Source of the DNA: JABDKJ01 sp964609215
Lineage (GTDB): Bacteria; Bacteroidota; Bacteroidia; Flavobacteriales_D; JABDKJ01
Length of the DNA stretch: 64,000 bases
Assembly: GCA_964609215.1 (NCBI GenBank)
Contig: CAZSQZ010000001.1
Span: forward strand, 310,001-374,000
Direction of reading: 5' to 3'
The position numbers and the translations under genes were made by a program. Below are positions 36,066-45,376 of the stretch, piece by piece (the stretch's first letter is position 1; every line of letters begins with the position of its first letter). The notes under the pieces are model-generated. The model ran no database searches, had not been told where the DNA came from, and saw only the letters and a list, made by a program, of their open reading frames with translations.

Positions 36066-37709
36066 TTACTTCTTTCCAGCTAATATCAAAGAATAGTCTG
36101 GGCCATTTAATGTATTCAAAGCTTCCGTGATATATGGGTCATCATTTAAAGAATGTTCTGCTCTACCACTCTGATAATAGTAACGGGATACAATCTCATT
36201 TTCGATGATTCTTTTTATTTGATCTTTGAATTTATAGATGTCGTCTTTCTGATTGGTATTTAGTTTATTCTCCATCGCTACCAATTCTTCTTTTACATCT
36301 TCATAGTATTTTTCTTTCTTAGCTACCTCTATCAGATCTTCCAAATAAAGTTCAGAGGCTGTGGTGTAACTTAGATCAAACAATCGAGCATAGGCAACAA
36401 ATTCATCATACTGAGCGTCTGTTAATCTAAAATTCTTTGCGTCCGCAATTTCAGAATTAGCAACTTGAAATTTATTGACCCATTTAAAAATTATGTGGTT
36501 GGAAAATAAAGCGTCTAATACCTTTCCATACTCTTCGTTCTCAACTTTTACATCTGGATATATTCCTCTTCCATCATATACCGTTCTCCCGTTAGTCGTT
36601 TTGAATTTCGCTACCAACGAATCAGGCACTTCATTAACTCCTCCTCCATCATCTTTATTAAAATAATCTAATTTTTGGATGCATCTTCCGCTTGGGGTAT
36701 AATACTTTGCAACGGTTAACTTTAATTTAGTTCCGTAGGGAATATCTTTCGTTTGTTGGACTAGCCCTTTTCCAAATGAATTGGTTCCAACTATAACTGC
36801 TCTATCCAAATCTTGAAGTGTGCCAGAAACAATTTCCGATGCAGATGCTGAACCTCCATCAACCAAAACCACAACAGGAATATCCTTACTTAAAGGCTCG
36901 TTAAGCCCCTTGTGAACCTTATCCCATTCTTCCAATTTCCCTTTTGTGCTAACAATCTCTGTTCCTTTTGGGACAAAGAAATTGACTATGTTAACTGCTT
37001 CTCTTAACAATCCACCACCATTTCCTCTCAAGTCAAAAACAAGCTGTTCCATATCTTCTTTTTTCAAGGCCTGATAAGCCTTTTTCACCTCAGAACTTGC
37101 CGTTTGTGTGAAACTGTTCAGTTTTATATACCCTGTCTTATCGTCTAACATTCCAGAATAAGGCACGTCCGGAATTTTTATTTCCTCTCTTTTAATCGAA
37201 ACATCTACTTTCTCACTTTCATTTCTTTCAATCACCACCTTCACTTCTGTTCCTGCTTGGCCCTTTAAAAAAGAACTTATTTCATCTTGTGTTTTATCTT
37301 CTACATCTTTATTGTCAATGGAAATAATTCTATCACCAGCTAATAAACCAGCTTTTTGTGCTGGCGAATTATGATAGGGTTCAGAAATGTATGTTTGTCC
37401 ATCAATTTCTCTAATTAAAGAACCAATTCCTCCATATTGTCCTGTAGTAGTAAATCTATAATCTTCAATCCTAGATTCAGGGTAATACGTAGTGTAGGGG
37501 TCTAAAGATTTGAGCATTGCATCAATACCCGTTTTCATTAACTTACCTGGCTGGGTATCGTCTACGTAATAGACATTCAAGGTTTTGTATATATCGGAAT
37601 AGATTTCCAGATTCTTTGAGACCTCAAAAAAATCTTGTTTAATACCAGCAGCGGTAATTATTGTAAAAGTCAACACTGCAAGACCTGTTCTCTTAAGAGC
37701 TTTTTTCAT
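36066..37709 (-). CDS. C-terminal processing peptidase (S41), PDZ domain
   Basis: A 547-residue CtpA/Prc-type serine protease with an N-terminal membrane or signal segment (residues about 8-22). A PDZ domain spans about residues 85-165 (GQYGGIGSLIR ... GLLAGDRIISIDNKDV). The S41 catalytic core has serine 289 in GSASASEIVSG and lysine 314 in SFGKGLVQ, placed by comparison with E. coli Prc. It should cut exported or envelope proteins in the periplasm. It starts two bases after rnpA and is co-transcribed with it. Confidence 0.95.
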   Translation of the reverse strand: MKKALKRTGLAVLTFTIITAAGIKQDFFEVSKNLEIYSDIYKTLNVYYVDDTQPGKLMKTGIDAMLKSLDPYTTYYPESRIEDYRFTTTGQYGGIGSLIREIDGQTYISEPYHNSPAQKAGLLAGDRIISIDNKDVEDKTQDEISSFLKGQAGTEVKVVIERNESEKVDVSIKREEIKIPDVPYSGMLDDKTGYIKLNSFTQTASSEVKKAYQALKKEDMEQLVFDLRGNGGGLLREAVNIVNFFVPKGTEIVSTKGKLEEWDKVHKGLNEPLSKDIPVVVLVDGGSASASEIVSGTLQDLDRAVIVGTNSFGKGLVQQTKDIPYGTKLKLTVAKYYTPSGRCIQKLDYFNKDDGGGVNEVPDSLVAKFKTTNGRTVYDGRGIYPDVKVENEEYGKVLDALFSNHIIFKWVNKFQVANSEIADAKNFRLTDAQYDEFVAYARLFDLSYTTASELYLEDLIEVAKKEKYYEDVKEELVAMENKLNTNQKDDIYKFKDQIKRIIENEIVSRYYYQSGRAEHSLNDDPYITEALNTLNGPDYSLILAGKK

Positions 37710-37711
37710 AA

Positions 37712-38089
37712 TCAGTCGATTTCCTTTATTAAACGTTCTAAAATTAGCTTTATTTTCTCCTGAGATTCATACAATTCTGGGAGTTTTTCACTATTGTAAA
37801 TCAACATTAATGCCAACTTGGTTTTTTTATCCTGGAAATATTCTTTCTGTAAATTAAACTCTTTAAAGAAGGCTTCCTTGAGAATTCGTTTGGAGCGGTT
37901 TCTTTCCACTGCCTTTCTCATTCTACGTTTGCTAGCCCCAAAACCAATTCGGAAATTGAAATCGTCCAAATCTTCCTTCAAAAAATATAAAATAAAAGAT
38001 CCTGACTTTAAGACTCTCCCTGTTTCAAATAAGGTGGCTAAGGTCTTTTTGCTCTTCAGCTTATGACTTTTTGGTATAGCCCTTTCCAT
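37712..38089 (-). CDS. rnpA: Ribonuclease P protein component
   Basis: A 125-residue basic protein that binds the RNase P RNA and helps mature tRNA 5' ends. The family signature is AVERNRSKRILKEAFF near residues 60-75, preceded by FRIGFGASKRRMRKA. Length and charge are normal. The start is ATG 38089. It sits between hemD and the S41 peptidase, not beside rpmH. This arrangement occurs in other Bacteroidota. Confidence 0.95.
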   Translation of the reverse strand: MERAIPKSHKLKSKKTLATLFETGRVLKSGSFILYFLKEDLDDFNFRIGFGASKRRMRKAVERNRSKRILKEAFFKEFNLQKEYFQDKKTKLALMLIYNSEKLPELYESQEKIKLILERLIKEID

Positions 38090-38121
38090 ATATAAAACTA
38101 TTAATGCAGGCGAGCGAACTA

Positions 38122-38874
38122 CTACTTATTTGAGGTCTTCACATAACCCTCTATGGCCATAGACATTGAAGGATAATTAGGCATTGGAGCATGAACATCC
38201 AAATTTAGTCCAGCATCTTCTACTGCTTTTGCCGTGCTGCTCCCAAATGCAGCTATTCTCGTCTTGTTTTGTTTAAACTCAGGGAAATTCTCTTTTAAAG
38301 ATCTAATTCCGCTTGGACTAAAGAAAACTAACATATCGTAATTCACATCTGCAAGGTCAGATAAATCGCTAGCAACAGTTCTGTAGAATATACATTGAGT
38401 ATACTTTATTTCAGCCTCATTTAATGAAGCTGGAATTGTCGGCTTTAAAATATCACTTGTAGGTAGCAAAAACATTTCCTGCTTATGTTTTTTTATGATT
38501 TCCATCAAATCAACAAAAGTGTTTTTTCCAAAGAAAATTTTCCTTTTTCTATAAACAATGTACTTCTGGAGATAATACGCTATCGCCTCGGAAATACAAA
38601 AATACTTCATGCTATCAGGCACGGAAACACGAGTCTCTTCACAAATTCGGAAATAATGATCTACAGCATGTCGGCTAGTAAAAATAACAGCTGTATGGTC
38701 TAAAATTTGGATTCGTTGCTTTCTAAATTCACGCGCTTCTATTCCAACAACATGAATAAAGGGAATGAAATCTATTTTAAGCTTATACTTCTTCGCTAAA
38801 TCAAAGTAAGGCGATTTTTCAGAGCTAGGCGCTGGCTGAGATATCAGTATCGATTTTACTTTAGTTGTTGCCAT
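38122..38874 (-). CDS. hemD: Uroporphyrinogen-III synthase
   Basis: A 250-residue HemD-family enzyme that cyclises hydroxymethylbilane to uroporphyrinogen III in heme synthesis. The family is weakly conserved. Supporting stretches are ILISQPAPSSEKSPYFDLA at the N-terminus, AVIFTSRHAVDHYF and the C-terminal LVFFSPSGIRSL with RIAAFGSSTAKAVEDAGL. It lies between DUF4271 and rnpA with short gaps, an order I know from other Bacteroidota. No other heme gene is in the window. Confidence 0.88.
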   Translation of the reverse strand: MATTKVKSILISQPAPSSEKSPYFDLAKKYKLKIDFIPFIHVVGIEAREFRKQRIQILDHTAVIFTSRHAVDHYFRICEETRVSVPDSMKYFCISEAIAYYLQKYIVYRKRKIFFGKNTFVDLMEIIKKHKQEMFLLPTSDILKPTIPASLNEAEIKYTQCIFYRTVASDLSDLADVNYDMLVFFSPSGIRSLKENFPEFKQNKTRIAAFGSSTAKAVEDAGLNLDVHAPMPNYPSMSMAIEGYVKTSNK

Positions 38875-38898
38875 AAAAGATTGTTCCTAAGGTGATTA

Positions 38899-39570
38899 TT
38901 AAATGATATATGCCATGGCTTGTTTACCAATAACAGCAGTCGGTAAAATTTCAAGCATACAAAGGTACAAAAATATATATTGCGATTTCGCATGATTTTC
39001 CATCCCAATTTGCACTCCTCTTGCTAATCTTGCCAGAAGTAAAATAAAAAAGATTGAAATAGAAGTGTATAAAACCCAAACAGCAATGCTAATAGGTGCT
39101 AATGCTATGCAGATGTTTAGCGGTATGAGTATTAATCCTATGGTATGGTTGAAAATGAATATATTTCTCAAATATTCCAGTAAACCGTAATTTTTATCGA
39201 ATAACATACCCACGATTGCTATAAATACGCTTTTCATAAAATAAATAGCCAAGAGTATTAAGGCAATTATCCAAAATAAATGAAAACCCAGATCGTTAAA
39301 GGTTTCTGATTTAAGATGCTTTGCCAAAAAATAAAAGCTAAGAGAAAACATTAGCCAAAAAATAAGAACAAGAAAAATGGAGTAACGACTTCCCATCAGG
39401 TGCTCTTCTCTCATTCTTTGCCTTACCATTCTAGAATTGAAAAGTGCTTCAAACATTTTTGCTAATTTATTTGAGGCTTTTACTCGAATAAAAGCAAGCA
39501 TCACTAAAACAATTACAAATAATGCAAGCATCCAAGTTTCTCCTAAAATATGTTCTGCTCTTAGTTCCAA
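38899..39570 (-). CDS. DUF4271 family integral membrane protein
   Basis: A 223-residue protein with about six hydrophobic segments, matching the DUF4271 family found beside hemD in Bacteroidota. No catalytic motif is seen and the function is unknown. The start is TTG 39570 (LELRAEHILG as Met-ELRA), supported by a perfect minus-strand -7 element at 39587-39594. It is the first gene of a minus-strand operon reaching to the O-antigen ligase-like gene. The hemD link could suggest a heme-related membrane role, but this is only context. Confidence 0.82.
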   Translation of the reverse strand: MELRAEHILGETWMLALFVIVLVMLAFIRVKASNKLAKMFEALFNSRMVRQRMREEHLMGSRYSIFLVLIFWLMFSLSFYFLAKHLKSETFNDLGFHLFWIIALILLAIYFMKSVFIAIVGMLFDKNYGLLEYLRNIFIFNHTIGLILIPLNICIALAPISIAVWVLYTSISIFFILLLARLARGVQIGMENHAKSQYIFLYLCMLEILPTAVIGKQAMAYII

Positions 39571-39586
39571 AAAAAATGTTCTTGAA

Positions 39587-39594
39587 CAAAATTA
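39587..39594 (-). promoter_or_regulatory. -7 promoter element of the DUF4271-hemD-rnpA operon
   Basis: The minus strand reads TAATTTTG, a perfect -7 match 17 bases before the TTG start at 39570. It is divergent from the promoter at 39641. Confidence 0.6.
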
Positions 39595-39640
39595 CAATAA
39601 ATCTTCTCCGAATAGATGCGAGGCAGCTATTGGAAAAGAT

Positions 39641-39648
39641 TAAATTTG
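39641..39648 (+). promoter_or_regulatory. -7 promoter element of the acyl-CoA dehydrogenase gene
   Basis: TAAATTTG is a perfect -7 match 18 bases before ATG 39667. It excludes the upstream in-frame ATG at 39616 as the translation start. Confidence 0.65.
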
Positions 39649-39666
39649 CGACAATTAAGAAATCAC

Positions 39667-40845
39667 ATGAGAACAGATCAATATAACGGGCACGATTATT
39701 ATTTAATGGATGAGGTTTTATCTGAAGAACATAAGTTGGTGAGAGACGCAACGCGTTCTTGGGTAAAAAAAGAAGTTTCTCCAATTATAGAAGACGCCTT
39801 TGAAAAGGGCACGTTTCCGCAACACTTAATTAAAGGACTTGGAGAAATTGGGGGTTTCGGACCATATATTCCAACCGAATATGGAGGGGCTGGCCTAGAT
39901 CAAATTTCTTATGGAATCATAATGCAGGAACTAGAAAGATGTGACAGTGGTCTGCGCTCGACATCTTCTGTTCAGAGCTCTTTGGTTATGTATCCTATAT
40001 GGAAATACGGCACTGAAGAGCAAAAAAAGAAGTATTTACCAAAACTAGCCACAGGTGAAATGATAGGCTGTTTTGGGCTGACAGAGCCAGACCATGGTTC
40101 AAATCCTGGTGGGATGATTTCTAACTATAAAGACGAGGGCGATCATTATCTTCTAAATGGAGCAAAAATGTGGATTTCCAATGCTCCTTTTGCGCATATA
40201 GCAGTGGTATGGGCAAAAAATGAAGAGGGAAGAATTAATGGCCTAATTGTAGAGAAAGGAATGGAGGGGTTCTCAACACCAACCATGCATGGAAAATGGA
40301 GTTTAAGGGCATCAGATACTGGAGAACTTGTATTCGATAATGTTAAGGTGCCAAAAGAAAACTTGATCCCAGGTCGAAGTGGTTTAGGCGGTCCTCTTTC
40401 ATGCCTTGATTCTGCAAGATATGGTATTTCTTGGGGTGCTATAGGGGCTGCTTTAGATTGCTATGATTCTGCGCTTCGCTACTCCAAGGAGCGTATTCAG
40501 TTCGGTAAACCAATAGCAGGGTTCCAATTACAGCAAAAGAAATTGGCGGAGATGATAACGGAAATCACAAAAGCTCAGTTGTTGACCTTCCGCTTAGGTC
40601 AACTTAGAAATGAAGGAAAGGCCACATCTGCGATGATCTCTATGGCCAAAAGAAATAATGTTGATATGGCTCTGAAAATTGCCAGAGAAGCTAGACAAAT
40701 TCATGGTGCAATGGGTATTACCAATGAATACTCCATTATGAGGCACATGATGAACTTAGAAAGTGTTATAACCTATGAGGGAACTCATGATGTTCATTTA
40801 TTAATAACTGGTCTGGACATCACAGGTGAAAATGCATTTGTATAA
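39667..40845 (+). CDS. Glutaryl-CoA dehydrogenase-like acyl-CoA dehydrogenase
   Basis: A 392-residue flavoenzyme. The blocks LRSTSSVQSSLVMYPIWKYGTEEQKKKYLPKLA, GCFGLTEPDHGSNPG and the catalytic-base region YEGTHDVHLLITGLDITG resemble glutaryl-CoA dehydrogenase more than other acyl-CoA dehydrogenases. It would oxidise and decarboxylate glutaryl-CoA to crotonyl-CoA late in lysine and tryptophan breakdown. The frame is open to ATG 39616, but a -7 element at 39641 and the family N-terminus MRTDQYNGHDYYLMD support ATG 39667. It heads an operon with a carboxyltransferase, an ABC exporter and two methionine-type enzymes. Confidence 0.88.
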   Translation: MRTDQYNGHDYYLMDEVLSEEHKLVRDATRSWVKKEVSPIIEDAFEKGTFPQHLIKGLGEIGGFGPYIPTEYGGAGLDQISYGIIMQELERCDSGLRSTSSVQSSLVMYPIWKYGTEEQKKKYLPKLATGEMIGCFGLTEPDHGSNPGGMISNYKDEGDHYLLNGAKMWISNAPFAHIAVVWAKNEEGRINGLIVEKGMEGFSTPTMHGKWSLRASDTGELVFDNVKVPKENLIPGRSGLGGPLSCLDSARYGISWGAIGAALDCYDSALRYSKERIQFGKPIAGFQLQQKKLAEMITEITKAQLLTFRLGQLRNEGKATSAMISMAKRNNVDMALKIAREARQIHGAMGITNEYSIMRHMMNLESVITYEGTHDVHLLITGLDITGENAFV

Positions 40846-40865
40846 TTGCATTTCAATTCTAAAAA

Positions 40866-42401
40866 ATGGACAAACATCAAATCCTTTCAAAAAAAATTGA
40901 AGAGGCCAAATTAGGCGGTGGTGAAGAAAGAATAAAAAAACAACACGAGAAAGGTAAACTAACTGCTAGAGAGCGGATAGAATTGCTTTTAGATGATGGT
41001 AGCTTTCAAGAAATAGGACAATTAGTTCAACACCGAAGCACTAATTTTGATTTAGATAAAAAGAAGTTTCTTGGTGATGGAGTGGTAACTGGATATGGAA
41101 CGGTTAATGGGAAAAAAATCTTTGTCTTCTCACAAGATTTTACCGTATTAGGCGGATCGTTGGCTGAAGCTCATGCGGAGAAAATTTGTAAGATTATGGA
41201 CTTGGCCTTACAAAACGGTGCTCCCGTTATTGGTTTAAATGATTCAGGTGGAGCCAGAATACAAGAAGGTGTTGTCTCGCTTGGGGGTTATGCTGATATA
41301 TTTTATCGAAATGTAAAAGCAAGTGGTGTTATTCCTCAGATCTCTGCAATAATGGGGCCTTGTGCAGGTGGAGCTGTTTATTCTCCTGCTCTAACCGATT
41401 TTATTTTCATGGTTGAGAACAGCTCCTATATGTTTGTTACCGGGCCTAATGTGGTGAAAACAGTTACACATGAAGAAATCAGTTCCGAAGAATTAGGGGG
41501 TGCGAGTACGCATAGTTCGAAATCTGGAGTGGCTCATTTTTCTAGTGCCAATGAAATGCACTGTATAGAAAGTATTAAAACCTTGCTTTCTTATGTGCCC
41601 TCAAACTGTGAGGAAGATGCTGATTTATTCAGTGTTCCTGCCGGGGCATTGCTAACGGAATTGAACACAATTATTCCAGAAAGCGCCAATCAGCCTTATG
41701 ATATAAAAGAAGTTATAGAAAAAGTAATTGACGATGATTCCTTTTTGGAGGTTCAAAAAGACTTTGCCGAAAATATAGTTGTTGGTTTTTCTAGGATCGG
41801 TGGAAGAAGTGTTGGCATTGTAGCAAATCAACCTGCTTTTCTTGCTGGTGTTCTAGATATTAAGGCCAGTCAGAAAGCCGCTCGTTTTGTGCGCTTTTGT
41901 GATGCTTTTAATATTCCCTTATTAGTTTTTGAAGACGTCCCTGGTTTCCTGCCAGGAACCGATCAGGAATGGAATGGAATTATTTCGAACGGGGCAAAAT
42001 TACTCTATGCTTTTAGTGAAGCTACAGTGCCAAGAATTACTGTTATTACACGAAAAGCATATGGAGGAGCTTATGATGTCATGAACTCCAAACACATAGG
42101 GGCGGATTTAAATTTTGCTTGGCCCACAGCTGAAATCGCAGTGATGGGTGCAAAGGGCGCAGCTGAAATAATCTTTAAGAAAGAAATCAAATCTTCTGAG
42201 AATCCAGAACAAACGTGGAAGGAAAAGGAGGCTGAGTATGCTGAGCTGTTTGCCAATCCATACAATGCTGCTGCAAGAGGTTATGTGGATGAAGTAATAC
42301 TCCCTGAAAGTACAAGAGTAAAGATTATTGAAGGGTTTGAAATGCTCGAAAATAAAGTTCTCCATATGCCTAAAAAGAAACACGGAAATATTCCGTTATA
42401 A
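40866..42401 (+). CDS. Acyl-CoA carboxylase carboxyltransferase subunit
   Basis: A 511-residue carboxyltransferase of the propionyl-CoA carboxylase beta type. The N-terminus KGKLTARERIELLLDDGSFQEIG, the central LNDSGGARIQEGV and GPCAGGAVYSPALTDF, and the C-terminal GGAYDVMNSKHIGADLNFAWPTAEIAVMGAKGA are family hallmarks of the two crotonase-fold domains. The substrate is probably propionyl-CoA or a related acyl-CoA. No biotin-carrier or biotin carboxylase gene is adjacent. It starts 20 bases after the dehydrogenase gene. Confidence 0.92.
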   Translation: MDKHQILSKKIEEAKLGGGEERIKKQHEKGKLTARERIELLLDDGSFQEIGQLVQHRSTNFDLDKKKFLGDGVVTGYGTVNGKKIFVFSQDFTVLGGSLAEAHAEKICKIMDLALQNGAPVIGLNDSGGARIQEGVVSLGGYADIFYRNVKASGVIPQISAIMGPCAGGAVYSPALTDFIFMVENSSYMFVTGPNVVKTVTHEEISSEELGGASTHSSKSGVAHFSSANEMHCIESIKTLLSYVPSNCEEDADLFSVPAGALLTELNTIIPESANQPYDIKEVIEKVIDDDSFLEVQKDFAENIVVGFSRIGGRSVGIVANQPAFLAGVLDIKASQKAARFVRFCDAFNIPLLVFEDVPGFLPGTDQEWNGIISNGAKLLYAFSEATVPRITVITRKAYGGAYDVMNSKHIGADLNFAWPTAEIAVMGAKGAAEIIFKKEIKSSENPEQTWKEKEAEYAELFANPYNAAARGYVDEVILPESTRVKIIEGFEMLENKVLHMPKKKHGNIPL

Positions 42402-42410
42402 TATTCTCTA

Positions 42411-44231
42411 TTGAATAGGTTTTTCCAAATACTTGGCAGAGCTTGGGTTTATAAATCCAATGTTATTCTGAACATAATTTGTAATACCATTTATCAGATA
42501 TTTAATGTCATTAGTCTGCTGCTTTTTATCCCCTTTCTCAGACTTTTGTTTCAAAAAGAGAGTCCAGTATTAGAAAAACCTGTTTATAGTTTTTCTAAGG
42601 AATTTTTTCAAGATTGGTATAACTATCAAATGGCTGAATATGTCAATTCAACTGATAAACTGTATTTACTAGCTTTCATTTGCGTTACTGTGGCCATCGC
42701 CTTTTTCATTAAAAACCTTTTTCGTTACCTAGCCATGTTTTTTCTTGCGCCTATTAGGAATGGTATTTCCAGGGATCTTAGGTCTGAAATGTATGAGCGC
42801 ATTCTGACACTTCCAATTTCCTATTTTAATGAAGAAAAGAAAGGAGATATACTAGCAAGAACTTCTAATGATGTAAAAGAAGTAGAACATTCCATAATGG
42901 GCTCCTTGGAAATGCTGTTTCGAGATCCCTTTTCCATTCTAATTTCTTTTATCGTTTTATTGCTCATTTCTCCCAGCCTAACATTATTCTCAGTTCTTCT
43001 ATTACCTGTAGGAGGTCTTATAATTAGCCTTTTAAAAAAAACCTTAAGGAAAACTTCAAGGGACGGGCAAGACAAACTTGGAGAGTTATTAAGCAAGCTT
43101 GAAGAGACTCTTGGTGGAATAAGAATTATTAAGGCTTTTAATGCTGAGCAACAGATGAACTCAACCTACGATAACATGAATGAAGAGTATTATCGTTTGA
43201 GTAACAAAATTTATCGTTTTTCAGATATGGCTTCTCCTATGAGCGAGTTTCTTGGGTCCTTGGTAATGATCGGGCTCGTTTGGTTCGGTGGAAGTTTGGT
43301 GCTTGGAGAACAAAGTTCAATAAGTGGTGAAGAATTTATGGGTTTTGTAATCGTGTTTAGTCAAGTTTTAAGACCTGTTCAATCTATTGCCAACGCTTAT
43401 TCAAAGGTAATTAAAGGAGCTGCCTCACTAGACAGAATAGAAGAACTAATTGAGTCTAAACCCACTATCCTTAATGATAAGCAAGCACATGAAATAACCT
43501 CTTTTGATTCAGCTATCGAATTTAAAGATGTGTCATTCGCCTATGAGGAGGAGCCTGTCCTTAAAGGAATAAATTTTAATTTGAAAAAAGGCAAGTCCAT
43601 TGCGCTTGTTGGAGAATCAGGTGGAGGGAAATCTACAATTGCAGATCTTGTTCCACGGTTTTATGATGTTCTTTCTGGTGCTATTGAAATAGATGATATA
43701 GATATCAAAAAAGTTGAAATAAAGTCCTTAAGGAATGTTTTCGGAATAGTAACTCAAGAATCTATTCTATTTAACGACTCAGTATTAAATAATATAGCTT
43801 TTGGAACTGATACACCCAGTATGGAAAGAGTTATAGAAGCTGCAAAAACTGCAAACGCTCACGAATTTATAATGAGATTGCCAGAGGCTTATAATACAAC
43901 CATTGGAGAACGAGGAAATAAACTGTCTGGTGGTCAAAAACAGAGGCTAAGTATCGCTCGTGCTGTTCTTAAAAACCCTCCTATTCTCATTTTAGATGAA
44001 GCCACCTCTGCATTAGATACTGAATCGGAAAAACTGGTTCAGGAGGCCTTAAATAATTTAATGGCCAATAGGACTTCTTTAATCATAGCTCATAGATTAA
44101 GTACTATTCAGCATGTAGATGAGATTCTTGTTTTGCAAAATGGCGAAATTGTCGAACGTGGAAACCATCAGTCGCTTTATGATTTAAATGCTGTTTATCG
44201 AAAGCTTTGCGACCTCCAAAACTTTAATTAA
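42411..44231 (+). CDS. ABC exporter, MsbA-like (fused membrane and ATPase domains)
   Basis: A 606-residue half-transporter. Residues about 1-340 contain six membrane helices. The ATPase domain has Walker A GESGGGKST, signature LSGGQKQRLSIARA, Walker B ILILDEATSALD and the H-loop AHRLSTI. This plan and length fit MsbA-like lipid or drug exporters that work as homodimers in the inner membrane. The substrate cannot be read. The start is TTG 42411, nine bases after the carboxyltransferase gene. Its stop shares a base with the next ATG. Confidence 0.92.
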   Translation: MNRFFQILGRAWVYKSNVILNIICNTIYQIFNVISLLLFIPFLRLLFQKESPVLEKPVYSFSKEFFQDWYNYQMAEYVNSTDKLYLLAFICVTVAIAFFIKNLFRYLAMFFLAPIRNGISRDLRSEMYERILTLPISYFNEEKKGDILARTSNDVKEVEHSIMGSLEMLFRDPFSILISFIVLLLISPSLTLFSVLLLPVGGLIISLLKKTLRKTSRDGQDKLGELLSKLEETLGGIRIIKAFNAEQQMNSTYDNMNEEYYRLSNKIYRFSDMASPMSEFLGSLVMIGLVWFGGSLVLGEQSSISGEEFMGFVIVFSQVLRPVQSIANAYSKVIKGAASLDRIEELIESKPTILNDKQAHEITSFDSAIEFKDVSFAYEEEPVLKGINFNLKKGKSIALVGESGGGKSTIADLVPRFYDVLSGAIEIDDIDIKKVEIKSLRNVFGIVTQESILFNDSVLNNIAFGTDTPSMERVIEAAKTANAHEFIMRLPEAYNTTIGERGNKLSGGQKQRLSIARAVLKNPPILILDEATSALDTESEKLVQEALNNLMANRTSLIIAHRLSTIQHVDEILVLQNGEIVERGNHQSLYDLNAVYRKLCDLQNFN

Positions 44232-45376
44232 TGAATGGATTAAAAAGCAAACTACCCCATGTAGGCACAACCATTTTTACTGTAATGTCTCAAATGGCAG
44301 TAGAAAACAAGGCTATAAATTTGTCCCAAGGCTTTCCGGACTTCGATTGTGATAAGCACTTAAAAAAACTAGTAAGCTATTACATGAAATCTGGTTACAA
44401 TCAGTATGCCCCAATGGCTGGCTTGCCTGAATTACGGCTTGCCTTATCTAAGAAAATAAAGAAATTATATGCTAGGCTTTACAATCCCGAAAAAGAAATT
44501 ACCATCACAGCTGGTGCTACTCAAGGTATTTTCACTGCAATTTCTGCATTAATAAGGCCTGGTGATGAAGTGATTACATTTTCTCCTGCTTATGATTGCT
44601 ATGAGCCTGCTGTTACTTTAAACGGAGGAATAACCAAGGAAATACCTCTCCAACTGCCTAATTACACCCTTGATTTTAAGGCCATAAAAAAAGCAATCAA
44701 CAAAAAGACCAAGCTTATCATTCTAAATACTCCACACAATCCCACAGGAAGTATTCTAAGTAAAGATGAGCTAGAAGAGTTGGCAAGGGTAATTCGATCA
44801 ACAGACATAATTATCTTGAGTGATGAGGTCTATGAGCATATTGTGTTTGACGATAAAACGCATCAAAGCATTGCCTTATTTCCAACACTTGCAAAACGTT
44901 CTCTGATTATATCCTCTTTCGGAAAAACCTATCATAATACGGGTTGGAAAATGGGTTATTGTTATGGTCCGGAAAAATTAATGAATGAGTTTAGGAAAGT
45001 GCATCAGTTTAATGTTTTTTGCGTAAACCGACCCTTTCAGCATGCCTTCGCAGATTTTCTTAAGGATGATAAAAGCTTTCTGGGTCTAGCTCACTTCTAT
45101 CAGAAAAAACGGGACTTCTTTTTGAAGAAAATAAAGAAATCCAGATTTAAGGCCTTACCATGCGATGGTACGTATTTTCAACTATTGGATTATAGCGAGA
45201 TTTCAAATCTAACTGAAATGGAAATGGCTAAGAAGCTCTGTGTTGAAGCTGGTGTGGCTTCCATTCCCGTCTCTGCTTTTTATCAAAAACCTCCTGAATC
45301 TAAAGTGCTAAGGTTTTGTTTTGCTAAAGATAAGAACACCATTTCCGAAGGCGCAGAAATTTTATGTAGTTTATGA
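44231..45376 (+). CDS. PLP aminotransferase, methionine aminotransferase (YbdL) type
   Basis: A 381-residue class I/II aminotransferase. Typical parts are INLSQGFPDFDCDKHL, NQYAPMAGLPELRLA, TPHNPTGSILSKDEL and the PLP-binding lysine K232 in SSFGKTYHNTGWKMGY. It resembles methionine (and glutamine) aminotransferases of the YbdL/KAT group. It overlaps by four bases (ATGA) an omega-amidase-like gene. That pairing matches the known route in which a keto acid is transaminated with glutamine and the resulting alpha-ketoglutaramate is hydrolysed. Confidence 0.9.
   Translation: MNGLKSKLPHVGTTIFTVMSQMAVENKAINLSQGFPDFDCDKHLKKLVSYYMKSGYNQYAPMAGLPELRLALSKKIKKLYARLYNPEKEITITAGATQGIFTAISALIRPGDEVITFSPAYDCYEPAVTLNGGITKEIPLQLPNYTLDFKAIKKAINKKTKLIILNTPHNPTGSILSKDELEELARVIRSTDIIILSDEVYEHIVFDDKTHQSIALFPTLAKRSLIISSFGKTYHNTGWKMGYCYGPEKLMNEFRKVHQFNVFCVNRPFQHAFADFLKDDKSFLGLAHFYQKKRDFFLKKIKKSRFKALPCDGTYFQLLDYSEISNLTEMEMAKKLCVEAGVASIPVSAFYQKPPESKVLRFCFAKDKNTISEGAEILCSL

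Noticed and set aside
39616..39666. Longer N-terminus for the acyl-CoA dehydrogenase
   Set aside because: A perfect -7 promoter element (39641-39648) lies inside the extension.
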